Source: Bacteroidota bacterium
Lineage (GTDB): Bacteria > Bacteroidota > Bacteroidia > Flavobacteriales_D > Sanyastnellaceae
Direction of reading: 5' to 3'
NCBI GenBank assembly: GCA_002746975.1
Contig: NVXE01000006.1
Span: forward strand, 146,337-210,336
DNA length: 64,000 nt
Shown: positions 45,481-54,049 of the stretch, one piece after another
Numbering within the stretch: position 1 is the stretch's first letter
Layout of the letters: the number at the start of each line of letters is the position of its first letter
Program-made: the position numbers and the translations under genes
Notes under the pieces: generated by a model
What the model saw: only the letters and a program-made list of their open reading frames with translations
What the model was told of the DNA's origin: nothing
Database searches by the model: none

Positions 45481-46533
45481 ATGAATGATTTGTCAGATAT
45501 TACAATGAAAAGTGTTGATACTGTAACTAACCCTAGTGGTTCTGCACCAGACATCCAGGCTTTGAACGAGAAGATTGAAAAGGCAAGTCGGGTGACTGAT
45601 TTGATACGCCATGAGATGGGTAAAACCATTATAGGCCAAACCGAGATGGTAGATAAGCTTCTCATAGGTCTCCTCGCAAATGGACATGTTTTACTCGAAG
45701 GTGTTCCTGGTCTTGCAAAGACTTTGGCAATTAACAGTCTAAGTAAAACTATAGACGCTCAGTTTTCAAGAATTCAATTTACCCCAGACCTTCTACCTGC
45801 TGATGTTGTGGGCACAATGATTTACAACCCACGAGAGGAAAGCTTTAAAGTTAAGAAGGGGCCTATTTTCGCGAACTTTGTTTTAGCTGATGAAATAAAT
45901 CGAGCACCAGCGAAAGTCCAAAGCGCTCTGTTAGAAGCTATGCAAGAAAGGCAGGTGACCATAGGTAACGAGACATTTAATGTTCCTAATCCCTTCTTAG
46001 TTCTAGCTACCCAAAATCCCGTCGAGCAAGAAGGCACATATCCTTTACCAGAAGCACAAGTTGATAGGTTTTTGCTTAAAGTAGTGATAGGATACCCTAC
46101 AAAAGACGAGGAGCAAAGAATTTTGAGAGCTAACATGTTAGTTGAAGGGCTTCCAACTCCAAAAGCTGTAGTCACAACTAAACAAATTATTGAAGCCCGA
46201 CAGCTTGTCAGGGCTATCTATTTAGACGAGAAGGTCGAAAAATATATTATTGACTTAGTATTTGCTACACGCTCTCCTGAAAACGTTGGGTTAGGTCATT
46301 TGACTGAGCTTATTTCTTTTGGAGCATCACCTAGAGCCAGTATAGGGCTAGGATTAGCAGCAAAAGCTCACGCGTTTATGGATCATCGCGGATATGTAAC
46401 TCCTGAGGATGTTCGAGCAGTAGCAATGGATGTTATGCGACATAGAGTTGGACTCACCTTTGAAGCTGAGGCTGAAAACATTACTCAAGAGCAGATAGTA
46501 ACTGAAATAATGGATAGTGTCATCGTCCCATAA
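45481..46533 (+). CDS. MoxR-family AAA ATPase
   Basis: Chaperone-like AAA+ ATPase of 350 residues that usually works with VWA-domain proteins. Walker A is GVPGLAKT (about 73-80). Walker B and the following segment are FVLADEINRAPAKVQSALLE, then ATQNPVEQEGTYPLPEAQVD and the lid domain SFGASPRASIGLG. A TTG at 45418 extends the frame, but the extra residues do not belong to the family and ATG 45481 gives the usual N-terminus. It leads the bat operon: its stop abuts the ATG of the DUF58 gene. Confidence 0.94.
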   Translation: MNDLSDITMKSVDTVTNPSGSAPDIQALNEKIEKASRVTDLIRHEMGKTIIGQTEMVDKLLIGLLANGHVLLEGVPGLAKTLAINSLSKTIDAQFSRIQFTPDLLPADVVGTMIYNPREESFKVKKGPIFANFVLADEINRAPAKVQSALLEAMQERQVTIGNETFNVPNPFLVLATQNPVEQEGTYPLPEAQVDRFLLKVVIGYPTKDEEQRILRANMLVEGLPTPKAVVTTKQIIEARQLVRAIYLDEKVEKYIIDLVFATRSPENVGLGHLTELISFGASPRASIGLGLAAKAHAFMDHRGYVTPEDVRAVAMDVMRHRVGLTFEAEAENITQEQIVTEIMDSVIVP

Positions 46534-47400
46534 ATGGAAACAGTTGAACTACTTAAACAGGTACGTAGAGTTGAGATAAAATCGCGAGGATTAAGCGATA
46601 AAATATTCTCTGGAGAATACGCAAGTGCTTTTAAGGGCCGCGGAATGGCTTTTAGTGAAAATCGTGAATATCAACACGGAGACGAGGTTAGATCTATAGA
46701 TTGGAATGTAACAGCTCGTATGGGAACTCCATATGTAAAAGTCTTTGAGGAAGAGAGAGAGCTTACTGTTTTTATTTTAGCAGATATCAGTGGCTCAATA
46801 GGAGGAGGAACTAGAGGGGTTAGCAGAAGAGATCGAATTACAGAATTAGCTGCTGTTTTAGCATTCAGTGCTATGGGTAATAATGACAAAGTGGGGGCTA
46901 TTCTATTTTCAGATAGGATTGAGAAATTTATTCCTCCTAAAAAAGGTAGGTCTCATGTTCTTAGAATAATTCGCGAAGTTCTTGAAATTGAACCTGAAGG
47001 AAAGGGTACGGATTTAACAAACGCATTAGACCACTTTCTTTCTGCTATGAAAAAGCGTACTGTAGCTTTTCTACTTAGCGATTTTAGGGATTCCGGATAT
47101 GAGGACTTACTTAAAAGAGCTGGTAGAAAACATGACTTCGTTGCCCTTAAAATTGAAGATCCTATTGATTTAAATATTCCAAATGTGGGTTGGTTACCAC
47201 TAAAAGACCCTGAAAGTGGAGATACAAAATGGATAAGGACTGGATCTAAAAAATCAAGATTGAAATATAAAGCTGATGAACTTGAGAGATCCGATAGACT
47301 GAAGAAAGTTTTTGCTCGAGCAGGGGTTGATTCCACTACAATTCGTACAGACATGCCCTATGTAAAACCTTTAATGCAATTATTTGATCGTCGTGGATAA
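46534..47400 (+). CDS. DUF58 domain protein of the Bat operon
   Basis: A 288-residue cytoplasmic protein of the DUF58 family. YQHGDEVRSIDWNVTARMG is the family signature, followed by a VWA-like fold with FILADISGSIG (a metal-ion-dependent adhesion-type DxSxS pattern) and LSDFRDSGY. These proteins accompany MoxR ATPases and are thought to be their partners. Translation runs directly from moxR with no gap, and the next gene overlaps its 3' end by 8 bp. Confidence 0.93.
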   Translation: METVELLKQVRRVEIKSRGLSDKIFSGEYASAFKGRGMAFSENREYQHGDEVRSIDWNVTARMGTPYVKVFEEERELTVFILADISGSIGGGTRGVSRRDRITELAAVLAFSAMGNNDKVGAILFSDRIEKFIPPKKGRSHVLRIIREVLEIEPEGKGTDLTNALDHFLSAMKKRTVAFLLSDFRDSGYEDLLKRAGRKHDFVALKIEDPIDLNIPNVGWLPLKDPESGDTKWIRTGSKKSRLKYKADELERSDRLKKVFARAGVDSTTIRTDMPYVKPLMQLFDRRG

Positions 47401-48373
47401 GAGTTTGAACATATTTAAAATTACAGTACTTTTTGTCTCTGCTTTTATAATGAAAGTGGGGATTTCTCAAGATGCTTTAATTCAAAATTCTTTAACGTCT
47501 ATTCCTTCTGACCTAGTATTAACTTCGGATACAGGAAGGATTTCCTGGGGAGAAAGAGCTACGATTAAATTGAAATTAGGCCTTGAGGTAGGTGAGGAAA
47601 GTACTGGTTGGCCCGTTTGGGAAGATACTATTCCAGGAGGATTTGAAATTCTTGAGATAAGTAATATTGATACCATTCTTCCTTTGGAGGACTCTCCTTC
47701 GGAGTGGGATTTTATCATTGAGCAATCGTGGGTAGTAACGGCTTGGGATTCAGGATACTTAATAATTCCACCTATTGAAATTGGGGATGATAAAACCTCA
47801 CCCATCATGATTCAGGTAATTCCTACACGAACTGTTGGTTCCCCTGAATTAAAACCCGCAGCAGACATTGTATCTATAGAGTGGACCTTCACTGATAGAC
47901 TTAAAAAAGCCGCCCCTTGGATTTTAGGAGTTATCGGCATTGCAATTTTAGGACTCCTTTATATATATGTTGTCAAAAAGATCATGTCTAAGAAGATAGT
48001 TGATTTAGAAAAAGTCGCTGAAGTAATACCACCACACATTACTGCTCTTGAAAAATTGAGACTTCTTGAGGAGAGAAAGGTTTGGACTAAAGGTGAAGCC
48101 AAATCATTCCATGTGCAGCTAAGCGAAATTATCAGAACATATCTAGATTCCAGATTTAAAATATCATCGCTAGAGAGCACTACAAGAGAAGTGGCCCAAA
48201 TGATAAACTCACTAGATATATCTCAGTCGGACAAAAGCAATCTAATCATGGCTTTGCAGTTAGGCGACAAGATCAAGTTCGCTAAATACAGAGCAGAGTC
48301 AGAAGATCATACTCGAGTGCTAAGCACATGTATTGCATTTGTTGAGAATACTATGGAAACCTCTGAAACGTGA
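47393..48373 (+). CDS. Single-span membrane protein between DUF58 and batA
   Basis: A 326-residue protein with an N-terminal signal (FKITVLFVSAFIMKVGIS), an outer beta-sandwich (SDTGRISWGERATIKLKLGL, about 30-180), one span (APWILGVIGIAILGLLYIYV), and a cytoplasmic helical tail (EVIPPHITALEKLRLLEERK). It is similar in layout to the BatD beta-domain and to short DUF4381-like proteins of Bat clusters. The in-frame ATG at 47450 would remove the signal peptide, so the start is probably GTG 47393, within the DUF58 stop. TTG 47405 and TTG 47384 are alternatives. Confidence 0.8.
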   Translation: MDKSLNIFKITVLFVSAFIMKVGISQDALIQNSLTSIPSDLVLTSDTGRISWGERATIKLKLGLEVGEESTGWPVWEDTIPGGFEILEISNIDTILPLEDSPSEWDFIIEQSWVVTAWDSGYLIIPPIEIGDDKTSPIMIQVIPTRTVGSPELKPAADIVSIEWTFTDRLKKAAPWILGVIGIAILGLLYIYVVKKIMSKKIVDLEKVAEVIPPHITALEKLRLLEERKVWTKGEAKSFHVQLSEIIRTYLDSRFKISSLESTTREVAQMINSLDISQSDKSNLIMALQLGDKIKFAKYRAESEDHTRVLSTCIAFVENTMETSET

Positions 48374-49437
48374 AACAAATACTACCTATACATTTAGTTT
48401 CTCTGATAGCTGCTGCTCTAATTGCTGTTTGGGTGAATAACTTGTATTTATGGGCGAACCCATGGGCATTATTTTTGATGCTCATAGCAGTGGGTTTTGC
48501 TATAAAAAGGTCTGTGACATCTACAAGGTTCGGCACTCTTTTCGCATTCGTGTCTTTCTCAGGCCAAACAAAAAATTCCCTTCCCGACCTTATCCGGTCT
48601 TGGATTGCTGAACTCCCATTCGCTTTGACAACTTTTGCTATCGCAGTACTCGCAATTGCAATTGCAAGACCTCAGTCTTCAAATAGCATTGAGGATATGA
48701 CGAGTGAGGGTATAGACCTCGTACTTGCTATGGACGTATCCGCGTCTATGTTGAGTATGGATTTCAAACCTAATAGACTAGAGCAAGCGAAATCTGTAGC
48801 TATTGATTTCATAAACGAACGTCCACACGATAGAATCGGAATCGTTGCGTATGAAGGAGAGGCATTTACACAAGTACCTGTTACTTCAGATCATATCGTA
48901 GTAAAGAATGGGGTTAAGAATTTACAAACCGGATTACTTGAGGGTGGGACTGCGATAGGTATGGGTTTGGCAACAGCTGTGAATAGGCTAAGACGATCAG
49001 AAGCGAAAAGCAAAGTGATAATTCTACTCACTGATGGAGTAAACAACTCAGGTTCTGTTGACCCTTCAGACGCTGCACAACTTGCTGAATTGAATAATAT
49101 CCGAGTGTATACGATAGGCATAGGTTCAGTAGGAAAGGCGAAGAGCCCAGTAGCAAAAGTTGGAGATAAATATCGTTACGACTGGGTTGATGTTAGAATT
49201 GACGAAAATGTGCTGATGGATATTGCTGAAAGAACTGGAGGTAAATATTTTCGAGCTACTAATGAAGACAAATTAAAGTCGATTTACCATGAAATAGATG
49301 TTCTTGAAAAAACTAGATTTAACGTTTTAAGATACCAAAGAAAAACTGAGGAATATGCGCCATTTGCTCTAATAGCTTTACTTGCATTAGCTATAGGAAG
49401 AACCCTTCGTTTTACCGTTATTCGATCAATATCATGA
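48370..49437 (+). CDS. batA: BatA: VWA-domain membrane protein
   Basis: Membrane-anchored von Willebrand factor A protein of 355 residues. Two N-terminal spans (SLIAAALIAVWVNNLYLWAN; PFALTTFAIAVLAIAIARP) precede the VWA domain. Its metal site is AMDVSASM with LLTDGVNNSG and a conserved Thr in EGGTAIGMGLA. A C-terminal span (PFALIALLALAIGRTLRF) follows. The start codon is GTG 48370, within the TGA of the previous gene. batA-batE were named for aerotolerance in Bacteroides; the biochemical role is still open. It overlaps batB by 4 bp. Confidence 0.93.
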   Translation: MKQILPIHLVSLIAAALIAVWVNNLYLWANPWALFLMLIAVGFAIKRSVTSTRFGTLFAFVSFSGQTKNSLPDLIRSWIAELPFALTTFAIAVLAIAIARPQSSNSIEDMTSEGIDLVLAMDVSASMLSMDFKPNRLEQAKSVAIDFINERPHDRIGIVAYEGEAFTQVPVTSDHIVVKNGVKNLQTGLLEGGTAIGMGLATAVNRLRRSEAKSKVIILLTDGVNNSGSVDPSDAAQLAELNNIRVYTIGIGSVGKAKSPVAKVGDKYRYDWVDVRIDENVLMDIAERTGGKYFRATNEDKLKSIYHEIDVLEKTRFNVLRYQRKTEEYAPFALIALLALAIGRTLRFTVIRSIS

Positions 49438-50564
49438 GAAAGAATATCGATAATAATAAGCAGTTTATTTCAGCATTAATTGGAGTTATTGTGTGGGAAT
49501 TAATTTTTTGGGGCTTTATTCTTTGTTTGCTTTGGTTTAAAGGAGAATTTGCCCCTCATGTAGAGTTACATAAACCTGAATGGACTCCCCTACTCTCCAT
49601 TCTACCGATATCAACCATCGCTTTTCTTTTACATTTGAGATGGAAAATCAGGGCCGTCAGACGTTTAACTGATTCGGGATTACAGGACCTAACAATCCCA
49701 GGATTTTCTCCTATAAGGGAATCGTGGAGGTTTATTATTTGGCGATTAGCACTTGCTATGATAATTTTCGGAGTGTTAGGTCCCAAAGTTGGAAGTCGAT
49801 TGCAAGAAGTCGAAACGACTGGTGCAGACTTTGTTATTGCTATAGATGTTAGCAACAGCATGATGGCAGAGGATTTAGGTGTGGAGCGAATAGTACTTGC
49901 ACGCCAAGCTGTAGAACGCATATTAAACAAATTAGGTAGTGACCGGGTAGGGTTAGTCGTTTTTGCCGGTGAGGCTTACATTCAATGCCCTTTAACTTCT
50001 GACTATAGCGCAATTAAGTTGTTTCTTGGAGCAGTCAATACAGAGATGATTGAAACTCAAGGCACTGCACTTGGAGGAGCTATAGACGTTTGTATAAAGG
50101 CTTTCGAAAACGCTCCCGAATCCAGTAGAGCTATACTATTAATTACAGATGGCGAAAATCATGAGGACGATCCCGTTGCAGCGGCTAGTCGTGCCTATGA
50201 GGAGGGAATTACTGTTCACATTTTAGGTGTAGCAACACCAGAGGGAGCTCCTATCCCAAACTTTGATAAAAGAGGGAGAAAGGTAGGGTTTATACAAGGA
50301 GCAGATGGACAGCCTGTTGTCTCAAGATTAGACGAGTCTGTGTTAGTTGCAACAGCACGTGCAGGAGGTGGTAGTTTCACACGTGCTAAAAAAAGTTATA
50401 TCGATATCGCACCAGTTGTTGATGCATTAAATAAAGAGGAAAAAACTCGAGTTTCTAATGTTAGATTTACTGATTACGATCATAAATTTCAAATTTTTCT
50501 TTTAATAGCGTTAATCTTAATAGTACTAGAATCATTCATCCCTAATCCTACAGTTCAAAGATGA
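49434..50564 (+). CDS. batB: BatB: VWA-domain membrane protein
   Basis: Second VWA membrane protein of the operon, 376 residues. It has N-terminal spans (GVIVWELIFWGFILCLLWF; LLSILPISTIAFLLHLRW) and a third hydrophobic stretch just before the VWA domain. The MIDAS motif is AIDVSNSMMAEDL with LLITDGENHEDDP. A C-terminal span (FQIFLLIALILIVLESFIPN) follows. BatA and BatB probably pair in the membrane. The start ATGA overlaps the batA stop, and batC starts within the end of this gene. Confidence 0.93.
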   Translation: MRKNIDNNKQFISALIGVIVWELIFWGFILCLLWFKGEFAPHVELHKPEWTPLLSILPISTIAFLLHLRWKIRAVRRLTDSGLQDLTIPGFSPIRESWRFIIWRLALAMIIFGVLGPKVGSRLQEVETTGADFVIAIDVSNSMMAEDLGVERIVLARQAVERILNKLGSDRVGLVVFAGEAYIQCPLTSDYSAIKLFLGAVNTEMIETQGTALGGAIDVCIKAFENAPESSRAILLITDGENHEDDPVAAASRAYEEGITVHILGVATPEGAPIPNFDKRGRKVGFIQGADGQPVVSRLDESVLVATARAGGGSFTRAKKSYIDIAPVVDALNKEEKTRVSNVRFTDYDHKFQIFLLIALILIVLESFIPNPTVQR

Positions 50565-51508
50565 AAAAGGTAATCTATATATTTTGGTCTTTACTAATGA
50601 TTTCCTCTTTGTGCATTTCAGAATATTCAGGCCAAACAAACCTCGACCTCAAGCAGCACCTAATAAATGGCGTGTCATATTTCGAGGCCCAAAACCCTCA
50701 AGATGCAGTCACTTCATTTAGCAACGGCAGCACACTTGAAGGCTTCGAAGATATTGCTGCATACAATATGGGACGAGCTTTAATGGAAACTGAAGATCTT
50801 GAGGGAGCAACATCTGCATTTAAACACGCTATTGACTCATCTGATGATCCGAAGCTAAAGTCTAAGTCTTGGTATAATTCCGGCAATATCGCTCTCAACT
50901 CTCAAGACCCATCTACTGCAATTGAAGATTACAAATCTGCGCTTCGCCTTGACCCATCGAATTCCGATGCCAGATATAACCTCGCTTTAGCAAATGCGAT
51001 GCTACAGCAGCAGCAAGAACAAGAACAGCAAAGTGATCAGGAACAGGAGCAGCAAGATCAAGAGCAGGATCAGGAGCAGGACGGTGAAAACAGCGATCAA
51101 GATCAGGAGCAGGAGCAAGACCAGGATCAGGACGGTGAAAACGACAATCAAGATCAGGACAGTGAAAACGACGATCAAGATCAGGAGCAAGATCAGGAGC
51201 AGGACGGTGAAAACGACAATCAAGATCAGGACCAGGAGCAAGATCAGGACGGTGAAAACGACGATCAGCAGAATAAAGATAGCGGAAAAGAAAATCCGGA
51301 AGAAAAAGATGATATGGGAGGAAATAAAGACCAAACTCATGGAGGACAGGATGAGAATGGAGAGGAACAGCAGATAGCTGGCAGAATTTCCATGGAGGAA
51401 ATGGCGCGAATTCTTGAAAGCTTGGAGAACGAGGAAAGTAAAATTCAATCTAAATTGCGCAAGACGAAAGGAGACGGGAAGAAAAAAACTATAGAGAAAG
51501 AATGGTAA
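50561..51508 (+). CDS. batC: BatC: TPR protein with long Gln/Asp/Glu-rich tract
   Basis: A 315-residue exported protein. After a signal peptide (VIYIFWSLLMISSLCIS) come TPR repeats (NMGRALMETEDLEGATSAFK, then KSWYNSGNIALNSQDPSTAI, about 25-148). A ~90-residue tract composed almost only of Q, D, E, N and G follows (about 148-240), then the conserved BatC end SMEEMARILESLENEESKIQ and SKLRKTK. BatC is thought to bridge BatA/B to other partners. The acidic-polar tract is longer than I would expect and is encoded by imperfect tandem DNA repeats. It overlaps the next gene by 7 bp. Confidence 0.92.
   Translation: MKKVIYIFWSLLMISSLCISEYSGQTNLDLKQHLINGVSYFEAQNPQDAVTSFSNGSTLEGFEDIAAYNMGRALMETEDLEGATSAFKHAIDSSDDPKLKSKSWYNSGNIALNSQDPSTAIEDYKSALRLDPSNSDARYNLALANAMLQQQQEQEQQSDQEQEQQDQEQDQEQDGENSDQDQEQEQDQDQDGENDNQDQDSENDDQDQEQDQEQDGENDNQDQDQEQDQDGENDDQQNKDSGKENPEEKDDMGGNKDQTHGGQDENGEEQQIAGRISMEEMARILESLENEESKIQSKLRKTKGDGKKKTIEKEW
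51003..51272 (+). repeat. Imperfect tandem repeats encoding the BatC Gln/Asp/Glu tract
   Basis: A purine-rich stretch built on repeated GATCAGGAGCAG and GACGGTGAAAACGAC units, reading QDQEQ and DGEND in the batC frame. Unit number varies along the tract, so it is prone to slippage in multiples of three bases. It gives an open but meaningless frame on the opposite strand, which reads as a hydrophobic Leu/Ile/Val chain. Confidence 0.9.
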
Positions 51509-54036
51509 CGAGTGTTAGAATATTCTGGTTCGCCATCATGACGACTGTAATTGGCATAGTTTCCAGCTTTGCCCAAAACGCTAGTGTTACAACTTCCGTG
51601 AATTCAAATCCTACACGAGTGGGTAGTAGAGTTCAGATTTCTGTCACTCTAAATAACTGTTCATCAAGTAATGGGCGAATTCCAATGCCCCAAATTAATG
51701 GTCTTACTTTTTTAGGAGGACCATCAACTTCTCATAGTTCTAACTGGGTAAATGGGACAAAAACAAGTAAGCATATTTATACATATGCGTTCTCAGTTAA
51801 TACTGATAAGGATATAAATATACCCGCTATTAAGTTGGCTACTTCAGCCGGTACATTATCATCAAAACCGTTCGTTTTAAAGGTACTAGGGCAAGGTGAG
51901 AAAGTGCCCGTAAACTCTACTGATAAAGGTTTAGGAAAGTTAGCTACGGTAATTGAAGTCTCGAAAAAAAAGGTGTACATAGGGGAACCAATTGTTTTGG
52001 TTTATAAAATCTACAATCAGTTTAATGCGCTGGAAGTCAGGGAATACAATATTCCTGAATTAAAGGGGTTTTGGAAGGAGGAAATTAAGGAGGCTGAGGA
52101 ACAAGTTTGGAAGACTCAAATTATTGATGGACGCCGATATTCTGTAATTGCTGTGCAAAGTATTGTAGCATTTCCTCAACAAACGGGTACTTTCACTATA
52201 GATGGTTTTAACTTAAAGGGGTATTTGAGGGTTAATTTCTTCAGTGGAAAGAATATAGAAGCGAATTCAAAGGCGGTAACTATAGATGTAATGCCTCTAC
52301 CGAAGAGTAAGCCGTCAGGATTTATAGGTACTTTCAATAATCTCACTTTAGATTCCAAAGTCCAAATTGATTCTGTTCAAGTAAATGAAGCATTTAACAT
52401 GTCTGTTACTTTTTCAGGTAAGGGAAATTTAAAATTATTGAGAGCACCTAATATTGATTGGCCTTCTGAATTCGAGGTGTTCGACCCTGAAATTAAGGAT
52501 AGAATATTAATCAATTCTTACGGAGAGTCTGGTGAAAGAACTTTTAAATACGTTGTAATACCTCGAGCGCCAGGAACGTACTCTCTTCCTAAAATAGAGG
52601 TTAGTTATTTCGATTCAAGATCAAAAAAATATGTAGAGACAAGCACATCTGCCGGAAATATTATAGTAGGAAGTTCTGAAGATGAGGATGGGCTAACTAC
52701 ATTCGGAACGAAATCTGACGTAACGATATTGAATCACGATATTCGTCATATTAACACTCATCTTTCTCATTGGGGATCTAGAAATGATGGTGATTTAAAG
52801 AATTTATTATTGTTTCTTATTTTTATACTAGGCCCCATTCTAGCAACGTCGGCATTTTTATTTCGAAAGCGAGTTAATTCGGAACTACTAGACCCTTCGG
52901 GGACAAGAAGCAAAAAAGCGAGGAAAACTCTATCGAAAGCACTCGAAAATTGTAGTACCTCCCCTACGAAAGAAGAAGCATTCACTACTCTAGGCGAAGC
53001 ATTAGAAACGTATCTATGTTCTAAGTTCGGACTTGGTAGAAGTTCGTTTAGCAGAATTTCAGCGGTCCAAACGTTAAAAGCACAAATCGGTGAAGACGAA
53101 GCCGAAAACTGGGATAAATTATTGAAAACATGCGAAATGGCACGCTTTGCACCTGGCGCTTTACTTGAAGTTGACAACTCGATAAAAGAGGCAAAACGTT
53201 TAGCTGACGTGTGCGATCAGAAACTAAACCTACATAAAAAACGCAACTACAATGAAGGAAAAATTGTGTCTTCGTTAATTGTGGGATTATTGTTATTGGG
53301 TGGTGGTGGTGGTTTGGCGCAAGATATCCAAGATGAGCCAATTCATGTTGAAGAAATATTCACACTTGCTAATGAGGCTTACGCCAATGGTCAATACGAA
53401 GATGCTGCTAAACTTTATCAAGAAATTGCAGATGACCATAAGTGCTTCGAAGTTGAGTATAACCTAGGAAATGTTCATTATAAACTAAATCATATTGGGG
53501 AGGCGATTCTTCATTATGAACGTGCAAAGCTGCTTAAGCCTCTTGATGATGATTTAAGAGCTAATCTACTTCTTGCTGAACTACGTGCGATAGACAGAAT
53601 TGAGCCGCTCCCTGGAGTAGGTGTGGATAAACTCGTAAACGTAATTTTTGCTGGTAACATGTACAAGGTTTGGTACATCTTCAGTTTACTTGCTTGGACT
53701 TCTTCATTTATATTCCTTGCTATTAAGTTCAGATGGCCTAACAGCGCGATAGCTCCTTTTACAAGAGGTGGTGCTATTGTAAGTTTTATTTTATCGTGTA
53801 TTTTCTTTTTGTTTCTGTACTCAACACATATGCGAGTTTCTAAGAGCTCGTGTGCAATTATTATGGATAGTCGAGTTGAAGTGAGAAGTATGCCTGGGGT
53901 ACTAGGCATGAGTTTATTTCAACTTCACGAAGGGACGAAAGCATGCCTTATAAGTACTGAAAACGAATGGACAGAGATACTTCTAGAGAACGGAAATGTG
54001 GGCTGGCTACCTACATCCAGCTTAGAGCCTATTTAG
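51502..54036 (+). CDS. BatD-BatE fusion protein
   Basis: One 844-residue frame holds two proteins that are separate in most Bacteroidota. Residues 1-585 are BatD: a signal peptide (FAIMTTVIGIVSSFA), beta-rich outer domains (VTLNNCSSSNGRIPMPQING onwards), a span near 434-453 and a cytoplasmic helical tail. Residues 590-844 are BatE: an internal hydrophobic segment (IVSSLIVGLLLLGGGGGLA) like a signal peptide, TPRs (FEVEYNLGNVHYKLNHIGEA), two spans near 721-742 and 756-777, and a C-terminal SH3-like domain (VRSMPGVLGMSLFQLHEGTK). The topology is consistent for a true fusion. Alternatively, an internal ATG (53252) and an A5 run (53259-53263) suggest that a lost A merged two genes. Confidence 0.85.
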   Translation: MVTSVRIFWFAIMTTVIGIVSSFAQNASVTTSVNSNPTRVGSRVQISVTLNNCSSSNGRIPMPQINGLTFLGGPSTSHSSNWVNGTKTSKHIYTYAFSVNTDKDINIPAIKLATSAGTLSSKPFVLKVLGQGEKVPVNSTDKGLGKLATVIEVSKKKVYIGEPIVLVYKIYNQFNALEVREYNIPELKGFWKEEIKEAEEQVWKTQIIDGRRYSVIAVQSIVAFPQQTGTFTIDGFNLKGYLRVNFFSGKNIEANSKAVTIDVMPLPKSKPSGFIGTFNNLTLDSKVQIDSVQVNEAFNMSVTFSGKGNLKLLRAPNIDWPSEFEVFDPEIKDRILINSYGESGERTFKYVVIPRAPGTYSLPKIEVSYFDSRSKKYVETSTSAGNIIVGSSEDEDGLTTFGTKSDVTILNHDIRHINTHLSHWGSRNDGDLKNLLLFLIFILGPILATSAFLFRKRVNSELLDPSGTRSKKARKTLSKALENCSTSPTKEEAFTTLGEALETYLCSKFGLGRSSFSRISAVQTLKAQIGEDEAENWDKLLKTCEMARFAPGALLEVDNSIKEAKRLADVCDQKLNLHKKRNYNEGKIVSSLIVGLLLLGGGGGLAQDIQDEPIHVEEIFTLANEAYANGQYEDAAKLYQEIADDHKCFEVEYNLGNVHYKLNHIGEAILHYERAKLLKPLDDDLRANLLLAELRAIDRIEPLPGVGVDKLVNVIFAGNMYKVWYIFSLLAWTSSFIFLAIKFRWPNSAIAPFTRGGAIVSFILSCIFFLFLYSTHMRVSKSSCAIIMDSRVEVRSMPGVLGMSLFQLHEGTKACLISTENEWTEILLENGNVGWLPTSSLEPI

Positions 54037-54049
54037 ATATTGAAGCAGA

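Noticed and set aside
51002..51448. A 148-codon minus-strand frame reading as a hydrophobic Leu/Ile/Val membrane-like chain.
   Set aside because: It is the antisense of the Gln/Asp/Glu repeat tract of batC; the composition follows from the repeat, not from a real membrane protein.
53252..53278. A separate short gene MKEKLCLR starting at 53252.
   Set aside because: Eight codons without downstream support; kept only as evidence for a possible lost base at the BatD-BatE junction.
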